From Trachythela sp. YZ-2020 (Eukaryota > Cnidaria > Anthozoa > Malacalcyonacea > Clavulariidae), in assembly GCA_016169945.1 (NCBI GenBank), contig JADLSH010000079.1, positions 220,185-284,184 of the forward strand: 64,000 nt of DNA, given 5' to 3'. The position numbers and the translations under genes are program-made. The notes under the pieces are model-generated. The model saw only the letters and a list, made by a program, of their open reading frames with translations. It ran no database searches and was not told the DNA's origin. Of this stretch, positions 20,528 to 31,178 are shown piece by piece. How positions within the stretch are numbered: position 1 is the first letter of the stretch; every line of letters starts with the position of its first letter.

Positions 20528-23500
20528 CATTGCAAAAAATCGATTTCTTATTTTAAGAAAATAATTCTTATTTTAAGAACAAAATTACTTATTTTAAGAA
20601 AATTTGGCTTGTCCCGTGGGTAAGTAAAATATTCTTGACAAGAATCTTATTTCAAGAAAATTATTCTTAAAATAAGAAAATCATTCTTGGTTAGAAAAAA
20701 AATCTTGGCAAGAAAATTTTACTAATTTTGTCCCGTGGGTAAGTAAAATATTCTTGCTAAGGAAATTTTTCTTATTTCAAGAATACCTTCTAGAAAAAAT
20801 ATCTTATATCAAGAAAAATATTCTTAGTTGCCTAAGAATTATTTTCTTGATTTAAGCCTTATTTTCTAGAACATATTCTGAAAATAAGAAAAACATTCTT
20901 AATGAGAATAATTTACTTACACACGGGACAAAACGAGAATTTCTCTCTTGAATCGAAGGAACGAAAAAGTCTTGCAGAGAAAAATATTCTAGTTTCCCCC
21001 GAACGTTAAGAAAATACCTGAATATTGGGGAAAAACTACAATAATTTTCTTGGCAATATTTTCGTCTCCTTCCATCCAACAAATTATTTTTGTAATCTAA
21101 AAAAACGGAGTACATTTGTTTCAATATTCTAAAAGTTTTATTATACATGCATGTTGACAACGGATTTTCACACAACATTAATTGATATATAAACAGAATG
21201 CTAATGCTATGTATTAACGTTCTCATTCGATGTCAAATGTTCAATTTCAAATCACATTCATTGGTAATCAACATGGATGAACTTATATATATTAATTTTG
21301 GATTAATTACTAGATAAATTAATTATTCTTTCTGAACAAAACCATTTGTTGGTTGAACAATGGAATTAGCTCACAAGACAGTTTATTCCTTTGTTGAACA
21401 GATCCAGTGGCTAGAATGTTTTTGTAGATAACTGGTTGCCTTGCATGATTTGTCAACTTTCAAATCATCTTAATTCTTAAAGAAGAAATGATGACAATTA
21501 CTATAGATAATGGGCTAAAACAGTACGGTACACTTGAGTGTAATTTTAGATTTTAAAAGACGATGTTGTAACTCCTATGCCCGACAAAAACTGGGGGGGG
21601 GGCTTAGTCGAAAGGGTCCTTGAGCCGGAGGGACCCACACTGCGGTTTGACTAATTGAGGGCTTCACACCCCATGCACACAGGGCAATAGAGCTCTTTTT
21701 TGTGTCTATGGCATAAGTTGTCAGTAACCTATTCAGTGGCAATCACCCTCACAGTAAAACCAAACATGTTTCCTTGACAAGGTTAGGATAATAAATTAAA
21801 CAGGACACATTGTAATTGAACGGTTAAAAGTAACTCACCAAATTAAAAATGTTCTCTTCCTCAAGTGTACTTTTACCCTGTCAAAGGGAGACCAAGGGAA
21901 AACTTGGCTCATTTTTTTGCTTTTCGATCATTTTTCAACTTCTGTCTATTTGGGAACAAGGCTGACCTATGGGACCTTGTTCGAAAGAGCCTCTGAGGGA
22001 CATCAGCCACTGGGACCAGACCCAATGCACCCAGGGTTTCTTTTCAATTAAGACCGAGAGCCCCCGCTAAGCCAAAGTTAGATCAGTGATTCAAGGTGCA
22101 TTGGATCTCAACATGTTATGTCTAAGAGTGTGGTCTTAACTGAGACAAGGTCAGGCAAAACGGTCTGTTAAATCATGTCCAACAATATGTCCAAAATATT
22201 CCTTGTCCTATTCAAACTTCAGTTAGGTACTACAAGTACTATACCAATGGTGTTTGTTCATAAGTTATAATCACTAACCAATACAGTGGTAATCCCTCCA
22301 CAAGGGGTGGAAAAATAATTTTCTTCCTGTGAGCCTAAAGCTAACACATTTCCTGCAGCCTGAAGATCATGAATATGTCAAACCTAGGCTTATCTAGCTA
22401 TAAATTGTAGCCTATAATGCACATACATACTGTCTGGTGAGCCTGGTTTTAAACTAAAGAATGATTTCTTGGCAGTTGGCAGATATATAGCTCAATATTT
22501 TTGTAGTGTTTATATGAAATCTATTTACTTAACAACTTAATAACTTACTTAGTACTTATGGTGCAGCCGAAGCAGGCTTAAATATTGCAGAGCGTAATGA
22601 TGTAGTACAGTTAATATAAGTAGTCAAGCAAAGCAGCTAGTCCGTCAGTTCAGATCAGCCTATTTTGTAAGGAGGGGCATGCAATCTCGATTCTTATGAG
22701 ATAAAACTATCAGCCAGCAAGGTTGTACAATTGACAATATTGCAAATTTCCTGTCAACCATGACTGGTAAAGCAAATTAAGCCCATAGTGAGACATAATT
22801 ATGTATATAATGAGTCTTTTCAAATTTTCAAATCAACCTAAAAAATTCCTGCGGCTGTTGAATAATTTCCTGCGAATGTGCTTGCCTATTTTTTCCACCC
22901 CTGTCCCCCACAGAAAAACCAAACAAGTAATTTACTTTGACAATGAAATATATTGGAAATTGACAGTTTTAAAACCAGACTATACATGTATCTACTATTC
23001 TACATATGTTTCTTGTCAACACATTCAGCTGCACACTGTATTGTCATTGGTATTTTTAGGGAAAATTGTTGGGAATAGGTTAAAAATGTCTTACTCTAGA
23101 CATGTTAGGATTATAAAATATATAAAAGGCACATTGTAGTTAATTAAGAGGTTAAAACACAATGGTGAATACACACAGTATCTCTTGTTACCATTAAGTC
23201 ACAATCTACTCTTCCTCAAGTGCAATTTTACCCAGATTAATAATGTCAGTCTTTTGAAATAAAAAACATAAACATAAGATCTCTAGGGTATTGGAGGTGG
23301 GTCGGGCAGCAGGGCTAACTTGGTTCACCTCAATCAGGCATTTGCTATTATTTCCTAATAATTTTCATTTTTGTCTATTTGGGAACTAAGCTGCCCAGCA
23401 TATCCCCACGAGGATCTGGGCAAAGTATGAATGCTGTATTTAAATTAATATAATGCTGTAAGTGACTTATCATTTCTATGGGCTATAACTGTAAAATATT

Positions 23501-25240
23501 GTCACTGCTCATGAAAATGTGATTTCAGGTTTGGTACGAGTTTGTACGACACAAATAGAAACAGCACAGGCACCAAATTTACCTGTGCTTGGCCCTTGTA
23601 AATAGATAGTCCAAGCAATAAGCATGCATAAATCTGGTAGGGATGTCATTTTATTTGTATGCAATTACCAAATATATTTCATCCGATATTATATATTGTG
23701 CTAAACACAGTTACGTGTACTGCTGAAAGACCTGAAAAGTCTTATGAATAAATTCCTCTTGGGAAAGCGAGCTAGGCTAGCTCTGGTAGCTATGCTGGCT
23801 AGGGTTCTACACCCTCTAACCATTCCCAACATAAACAGTCATTAATGCCATACCAGGTTCTTGGCAGAAATGATATTATGATAGCACAATATACCGTATT
23901 ATTACAAAGAAAGGATTGTTCTCCTCTAATAGAAAGCTAAATATTTTGCTTTGGTGATTGTATTAATAACATCAAAGCTAAATGAGTCAATATTTCATAT
24001 ACTTTTAAAAGTATCAATTCATGATCATCAACAATATAATTTTCATACCTTGTAGCAGACAGTGTAGTTTGTAGTCGTTTGTGTTGTTTTGGACAGTTCG
24101 ACTCGCTTCGACCACATTTACTTCAGTATTGATCGCTTGAAATGATAATCTGTAAATACAAAGGCATATAGAAAGTTTTTAATGTCTATTAATGACATAT
24201 ATTCTCGAAGCCAAAATATGCGACCAGGGACGGCTAAGATTATACGTGAAAACAATCGATTATATACCCTATATTTACACGCAAAATCTAAAAATATTTA
24301 CATAGTTTAACACTTACTTTTCAAGTTATTGTTTGAATCTTCAAATATTGGAATATTTCTTCCTATTTTCGTTAAAATTTGCGGAAGACTTGGATGTAAA
24401 AGCTTGAATTCAAAAAGATTTTTGAAAGGACGCGCTGTGAGAGCACGCTCGCTAAGCATCCTGGGTGCCCATATATGCCACTCGTCTGCATACCACTGAA
24501 GGCACTGATCTCAAATATATGAACAGTCCAGCATATTAGCAACAATAATCAGCCACGTATAATCTCTGACTTTCTGACGAAAACTCTTCATTATATCCCC
24601 AAAATAATTCATTAATCTTTATTTGTATGACTACACAGTTCCATGTATTTCTCACCATTGTATTTGAATCTCGCGTACGAGGCCACAACTCAACTGAAAC
24701 AGTCCTTTCAACTCAATCAAATATGTCGAAAGCCAGATAGATTTTTACTTTTAATTTGTTTAATATGGCTACAGGTGAAAAAAACTCTCTTGGCAATTGA
24801 AAATATACAGGAGGATCTTTAAAATACAAGTTCTTTGATACGACGCAAAACATATTAAATTGATCTAATCGGTCGAATTACTTGACGAGCTGCCCGGAGT
24901 GTCAATAACATTACAAGTATTCTTGAAAATAAGAAAAATCAACGTGAAAATATCATTGTCTACCGAATTTACAGAATTTTAGTTCAACAAGAATAATTTT
25001 CTTGTTTCAATAATATTCAGAATATTATTCTATGACGCAAGAATATCATTCTTGAAATAAGAAAAAAAGTCTTCCGGATGATCTTTCCTAGATTAATTTT
25101 CTTATTTTAAGAAATGTTTTCTTAAAACAAGAACATTTTTCTTATAAATTTTTCTTGACAAGAAATAATTTCTAAAAATAAGAAAAATAATCTAAAAAAT
25201 AAGAATTTTATTCTAGGCTAGACTTTGATTTTTTGCAGTG
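20528..25240. mobile_element. CACTA/EnSpm-like transposon, 4.7 kb, non-autonomous
   Basis: The left end is CATTGCAAAAAATC and the right end, inverted, is CACTGCAAAAAATC. The insertion lies in a TA microsatellite (likely TA duplication). The CACTGCAAAAA terminus is typical of animal EnSpm elements. Subterminal regions (20540-20930 and 24915-25225) are packed with variants of TTCTTATTTTAAGAA and GTAAGTAAAATATTCTTG in both orientations, the usual arrangement of transposase-binding motifs. No transposase ORF is present; the longest interior frame (22801-23139, 112 codons) is not recognised. The rest of 20935-24910 shows no gene. Confidence 0.8.
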
Positions 25241-25250
25241 TACATATATA

Positions 25251-25378
25251 TAGATTTTCGCTTACCTCAAAACTTGTCTGCAACAGGCTGTTTCATCTGT
25301 AATCATCAAACTGCCTGATGATTCTTTTACAGATGAAACAGCCTGTTGCAGACAAGTTTTGAGGTAAGCGAAAATCTA
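25251..25378. mobile_element. Perfect foldback element, 52-bp arms
   Basis: The left arm TAGATTTTCGCTTACCTCAA pairs exactly with the right arm ending TTGAGGTAAGCGAAAATCTA. Arms are 52 bp, with a 24-bp centre that itself pairs (TCATCA/TGATGA). It sits within TA-rich sequence and is absent from copy 2. Arm identity suggests a recent insertion or ongoing homogenisation. Confidence 0.85.
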
Positions 25379-25441
25379 TAATTTGCTCTAACTATATATG
25401 TTGTCGAGCACTCTTTGCGTTTTGTAGACCTAAACCTACAC

Positions 25442-25442
<1 letters not shown>

Positions 25443-25480
<38 letters not shown>
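25443..25480. repeat. (TA)n microsatellite
   Basis: About 19 TA dinucleotides; the copy-2 counterpart near 41467 is shorter. Part of the low-complexity site that received the neighbouring insertions. Confidence 0.9.
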
Positions 25481-25483
<3 letters not shown>

Positions 25484-25555
25484 CTAATGCTCTTATGCGT
25501 ACGTTATACTGGGAACCAATAGAATATATTGATAGTAACTGTAATGACAGTTTAC

Positions 25556-26998
25556 CTTGCGTACATGCGATCAAACTCGATAACGTCTTTGCAAAGTTTG
25601 CAGCCACATTTCGTGAGGACATCTGTATACTGGAGATAATGATAGTCTTGTACCATTTTCGCGATCCCTTCTACGGTCGCCAGGTCAGATGTTGTTTGTT
25701 CATCGCGGTGTTTCGTGGCTTCCTGGACCACAGTTCCTATTATGTGGTGCATACAATTCTTCACAGCTTTGCCAGTGCTGCTGTATTCTACCAGACGTTT
25801 TTCGAAGTGCTCGCTTTGTTTCCAGCTTAAAATATCTGTTCTCCAATCCTCGTTAATTTTCTGCAAAGCGTTCACCAATCTTGCATCCATAGATCGCCAC
25901 GAATCCATCATTTCCCAAAACAAACCATTTCAGTGGGAGGACGACATCCATCTTCACCAATCGTTGACGGGCTTGACAAATGCTGTATGATGCGGCTGCT
26001 CTGTGCCTCTGGGCTTCTTGTGAGGTGTGCTCGGCGGCGAACTCTCCGGCGAATTGGCATTGAAGCTGGCGTCGGTTGAACCTGGTGTTGTTGCAGATCG
26101 CGTTGTTGTAGCTGGCGTTGTTGAAGCAGGGGGTGTTGTGGCAGGCGTTGTTGCCGATGTGCTGGCGATTGCCTGCTGTGCATTCTCTTGGGACAGTTGG
26201 TCAGCCTTTCGCTTTCGCAGTTGAAATTCTTTGCTCGCCCGATTCCTTTTCTGACGTACTGAAACCGCGGAGCTACGAGTGCGACCTGTGAACATTGCAA
26301 TAGTTATTAATTGTATTCAGGCGAGGTGATCTGGCGACGAGCAAAGTGCGTGGAACTAGCAACAGAATAGAAATCCATTTTGCTGTATTTAATCACTTAA
26401 CAAAGTTAAATGCATTTCCCGAGATATTTAGCAATTTGAATCTTAAAATGGATTTCTATCTGACGCCTAGTCCTTTTCCGTGTTTCCAGATCACCTAGCT
26501 TTATGAATGGTTCTAGAGTTCTGAAAATCCTGAAAAATCTTGTGTGCGTGATTTGGTATATAGGGAGAAATTTACTTGCTAGCACTAATAGAAATTGATG
26601 CAAACCTGGGGAGCCCTTTCCTAATCCGCGGGATGGAGATTTCAGGCGCGTTCGTTGCGTTTTCGTGCCGGTCGACGGACGTTCATCTTCGGAGGAAGAT
26701 GAAGGTGTCGAAGTGGAAATCTTTGGACATATCTTTAGCGTTACATTAATCTCTTGTCCTGAGAATACTCCTAACAAAAAAATCATTATACCGTTTAGGA
26801 TTGAAACTTTCGCGCAGGATATCAATTAGCCGCCGTTCAATGTTACTTACCCGTCGTTGGTCCTGAAAAAAGCGAGACGTAAAATGAATGTATCTTATCC
26901 ACCAGAGCTTGGAGTGCCTGCGGTTTTCCTTCCAGCTTCGCAAAATTTGCCTTGATAGACCTATACACTTGGTCCAAATATTTCCGTCCATCTTCCAT
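25556..26998 (-). pseudogene. Gene C, three exons, copy 1 (frameshifted)
   Basis: Exon 1 is 26851-26998 (ATG at 26996; MEDGRKYLDQVYRSIKANF; donor ACGG|GTAAGT, phase 1). Exon 2 is 26606-26770 (acceptor TTTTTTGTTAG, Ser/Thr-rich, donor CCAG|GTTTG, phase 1). Exon 3 is 25556-26285 (acceptor TTCACAG, donor GCAAG|GTAAAC). All junction phases agree and are conserved in copy 2. Exon 3 starts with a basic stretch (QLRKRKADQLSQEN, weakly bZIP-like), has a Pro/Thr-rich middle, and ends in a helical region with CGCKLC near the donor. Relative to copy 2, exon 3 lost about 58 bp around 25990, which shifts the frame. Further exons may follow. Function unknown; a nuclear DNA-associated role is only suggested by the basic patch. 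Confidence 0.6.
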
Positions 26999-27523
26999 AT
27001 TGGAACATGTAAATGATTTTAGCTGACTTAAGCGTTCACTTTTTGATTAGATCACCAAAAAAACCCTGCTGAAAAGCACATTTGATAATGTCAGTTCTAA
27101 AAATACTAAATTACACCGTGTACAATTGTACATTTTATATTTCGAGTTGTTTAGTTCATATAAATGTGAATATTATTATTAGTTGTTTAGTTGGTAAATT
27201 AATGAAGAAACTATAATACTCTGTATGTTAACTATATATTTTATTTAATTGTTCCTATTACCCAGCTCAGCGGCGGAAATAGAAAACAACACTGATCTAT
27301 GTACGCGACTGGATATGTCCATGAACAACACATTCATTCTGGTCAGCAGACACCTTGCGAAACAATTTCTGATTATTGTATAAATGTCAGTTCTAAAAAT
27401 ACTTTTACACCGTGTATAATGTAATAGTTAATGCTTAATTGACCATTCAATGTTTCGAGTTGTTTAGTTGTTAAATTAATGAAGAAAGTATCATACTTTA
27501 TATTATATTATATCATACTATCA

Positions 27524-27630
27524 TATTTTGCGGGTCACACACGCGTGGGCTAATAAGTTATTCCTATTACCCAGCTCAGCTGGGTAATAGGAATACATTA
27601 TTAGCCCACGCGTGTGTAACCCGCAAAATA
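27524..27630. repeat. 107-bp near-perfect palindrome, copy 1
   Basis: TATTTTGCGGGTCACACACG pairs with CGTGTGTAACCCGCAAAATA, meeting at CCCAGCTCAGCTGGG with a one-base centre. Only a few mismatches. Conserved at 43564-43670, and a half-arm (TTCCTATTACCCAGCTCAG) occurs upstream at about 27250. Could extrude as a cruciform; probably a foldback element. Confidence 0.85.
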
Positions 27631-28079
27631 GAAAACAACACCGTTCATTCTGGTCAGCAGACACCTTGCGAAACAGTTTCTGGTTATATTGAAAAACAAT
27701 GTTCTAGCTTCTATAATTACGTGTAATATGTGCGTTATATGAGGCATATATCCATGATGTTAACACGAAAACTTATCCAACCTGAAGGTATTAAATTTTG
27801 TTCGAAATTATTTAACAGTTAAACCCCGTGAGCTCCATCTATCGATGGGACTATCACTTTTAATACACGTAGCCCCCCCCTGTAGAGGACCTCGATTTCC
27901 AAAGTGTAAAAAGACGTACTTCACTGAAGACTCTTCCAGAGGCGTCAGTTACACAGAGGTTAAAATAATGAAAAGCAGAGGTCATAGACAGGGGGGGTGT
28001 TTCTAAACGTAATAGCTCATTGATTATTCCATACACACTTAAAACATGTCTCTCCCTGTCTCTGACCACAATCCCTGAC

Positions 28080-28490
28080 CCAGAGGGGGGCGACGGCCAG
28101 ACCTCGATGTTAAGTTACACTATTCTAACCGCCCCGAGGGGTAATGGAATCACTTGCTCAATTCTAATAGCTGCCTGACCATCACACTCTGTAATTAGAG
28201 AGCTTAAAATTACCCTCCCTTCTGTGGGGTCTGGCTATCTCAGAACACGTGACGTGGAGAGTTTAAACTCACCACAATCCCTGAACCAGGGGGGTGGGGG
28301 TGCAGAGGAGCCCTTCTAAACGGTCACTATTCTAACCGCCCCGAGGGGTAATGGAATCACTTGCTCAATTCTAATAGCTGCCTGACCATCACACTCTGTA
28401 ATTAGAGAGCTTAAAATTACCCTCCCTTCTGTGGGGTCTGGCTATCTCAGAACACGTGACGTGGGGAGCTTAAACTCACCACTATCCCTG
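28080..28490. repeat. Satellite, two 207-bp units (copy 1)
   Basis: Two units (landmark GTAATGG at 28141 and 28348) share the core TAATTAGAGAGCTTAAAATT and an ACACGTGACGTGG motif. They are homologous to the nine-unit array at 44530-46275 but diverged from it. Confidence 0.85.
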
Positions 28491-29310
28491 GCCCCTACTT
28501 AGTGTATAGATAACAATTTAAAACTTAAATATTTTCATTTCAGGTTCTTTATATCAATGTCTCTGCCGAAATGAATACTGGTGTAGCACTACAAATGGCG
28601 TGAAGCACTTTTGAGAAACTTGTTGTCTTTAAGATGATAAAACAACTGATATTAATTGAGTTATATTTATTTCCAGGTGCCGTATGGTTGTCATATTTTT
28701 CCTTTCTCTTCTTAAATTTGCATCCTTGCTTTGATGTATCATTGCTTTGGTATCTTGGATAGATTTTTCTTTGGGAAGTACTTATACATGCTCATGCCTG
28801 CATGCCATAATCCGTTACATTGTTGGGGCGGTGATGGACAGCCAGTTGCTGTTGTAAGGTGCGTGGAACACTTTTAATACGCGTATCAAAGTTGCTAATT
28901 TAGTTTTAAATTTATTTGGTCATATTAAACACAACAATTATATAAAAAGTGCGTCGTGGTCATAACATTTTATTAGTGCTACCAGTATGTGAAGTAGAGA
29001 CTAGTATTTTATAGAGACCCATATGTGAAGTCTTCAAAACGGCGACTTATTTTCGAAGGTAGGTTAGAACATTGAAAATATACCTCGGTATTTCTTCGGG
29101 AATTTCTGATTCTGAGGCATATTGCGAAATCTACAAAGTTATTTACACAATAATATCGAACCATTTGAAACTGGGGCGTTGGCTGTGGTGACAATCACCA
29201 ATGCAAGGTGACAAGGAATTTTGGTAAGTTTCATATAATATAAATGGATTGTTGACAACGAGATGTGAAATAGAATTATTCTTTTTTACAAAATTCGAAC
29301 TCAATCTTGG
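28491..29310. other. Conserved tail of duplicated unit, copy 1
   Basis: Matches 49615-50525 with many small indels. It contains two acceptor-like motifs (TTTTCATTTCAG and TTTATTTCCAG) followed by conserved sequence, but no frame is kept between copies, so any transcript here would be non-coding or decayed. Confidence 0.4.
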
Positions 29311-31170
29311 TGCTATTATCATGCTACACCGCTACTTTTCGGACACTACTACGATAAAATACACTGTGAATTGCCGTTGTTTCGCAAAGATTTATACAAG
29401 ATTATGATACATTTTGGCAAACGCACATACAACGGGCCAAGGAGTCTTGATATATAAACGAAACTGCCACAATAAAAATCAAATACATTTATGAAACGCA
29501 GCATAACAAATAAAACAGACATTGACACGGTAGAAAAGACTAAAAGCTGACTAATTAAAATCATTTTCAATTTGTTAAAAATTTTGTCTCGAAAATGATG
29601 CAGCAAAGCTGAAGAACGACATTTCTTTTATTTTTTTGTTCATGTTTACATGTTAAGACTCCTCGACTCGTATTTTACTTAAGTTAAAACGTACTTAAAA
29701 GGGCGACAGTTAAAACGTAGTTCACAGGGCCACAATTAACCGAGATGTCCGCCACGACCGTCCAAAGCGTACGAGATTTCTAAATCACTTGATTTCTGAG
29801 TGATTTCTACTGATTTCAACACTGATTTCAAGATTTCCGGAAGATATCAGTTACAGCAGTGTTGGTATATTTTAATGTTTGTAAAGCATTTACTCAAACT
29901 CTGGAGCAATTTGATATCGGAAAATACGTGAAAATTATGAAATATCGTCAGAAAAACGCAAAAAGGTCACAATTTCGTTCCCACAGTCCCACTATTCAAG
30001 CATTTCACTAATATTTTTGTGATTTCTGATTTCGAAATCATCTCATTTCTAGGTGATTTCTGAACCTGATTTCTGAGTCGAGTGTACGAGATTTCTGCCG
30101 TGACGGACCCCTCGCAATTAACAGAGAATGTTGACTAATGAAATGAAACGTACTTACCAGCGGTCAGTTGTTCGGGTTGTGTCATTATTGGTGTCCTGTA
30201 GTCTATACTGCAAAAAAAAGCACTTGTTAATACGTTTGAAATTTGATTCCTAGTTTGCGATCGAAAGATGTTTCGTGTTTACAATTGCGTAGAGAACAAA
30301 CAGGCGAACATGCTTGTACAAGATAAACTATGTCCTAAAAGCTGAGAAACTACGAAAATTAATGGTAGAGTTTTACATTCTAAATTATTCTCACCTTGTC
30401 AAAAATCCTTCGCACAGCATAGCAGTAAGGAATTGATGTCCGTTCGCTTTTATTTATACCTAAATTTAAGGGAATAAAATACTTTATTCACACGTCATGA
30501 TTTCAACAGAGAAAGTTCTTTTCCTTAGCCCCACGTTTAAGGAGTGTCTTATTTTCTTCTATTTTCTTCTGCTTTAGCTATTTGCATTTTTTGCATCTAA
30601 CGTGTTCTCCGCTGCACCCATATCGCGAATAATCTAGAAGTTCTTAACACGTCTTGCACGTGGATATTTCCGTATGATATAAAGCGGCATGAAACAAAAA
30701 AATGCATTCAAACAGCGCTAATGAACGCTTTAGCATGAAAAGTATATACGAATAAAAATTTCGTGTATGATATAGAGGCAAATACCTGAAATTCAGTGTG
30801 AAGGCTCTAGATTTTCGCCCGTACAAGACTATTTACAGGTTGCGTTCAAAAAAGCATAATTAAAATCCCAAACGAAAACTGATGGTAAGTAACAGTTTCA
30901 ATGTACTTAAAACACTATCACTTTTATCTAGGCGACATTGCGAACGATGTAGCTCATAAACATTGTCGTTAGCTCATAAACTTTGCGTTCAGATCGCTAT
31001 ATCTACTCAAATTTCGAACGGAAATTGCACGCAAAGCGAACAGAAAATTGTTAAATTGTGGCAGTGCCGTCCAATCATAGCGCGCGCAAATGCACTCATT
31101 ATTACTAATGTTAATTCATGTCATTCATAGATCATTGATGCAGTCTGACGCTTGTTAGTCCGGAAAATAA
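29311..31170. other. Inter-copy spacer with TGATTTC-rich element
   Basis: 29759-30110 contains about ten TGATTTC words and similar flanking words (GTACGAGATTTCT near both ends), probably a repetitive element. No supported gene in the rest of the interval. Confidence 0.3.
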
Positions 31171-31178
31171 TGGATGAT

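Larger units (their letters stand above)
8941..29310. repeat. Duplicated unit, copy 1 (with nested insertions)
   Basis: Sequence from about 8941 to 29310 matches 35430-50525 in the same order and orientation. Matching landmarks: the TTAATACCATG start (9270 and 35650), the SNase-SET gene, the hairpins, the plus-strand exons, the three-exon minus gene, the palindrome, the satellite, and a 750-900 bp tail ending near TTTGGTAAGTTTCATATAAT. Net of insertions (15813-20465, 20528-25240, 25251-25378 and smaller ones) the unit is about 10-11 kb. No terminal inverted repeats were found, so it may be a subtelomeric segmental duplication or a large mobile unit. Each copy carries private frameshifts. Confidence 0.85.

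Noticed and set aside
22801..23139. 112-residue plus-strand frame inside the CACTA-like element
   Set aside because: No recognisable domain, and AT-rich composition typical of non-coding sequence; not a transposase.
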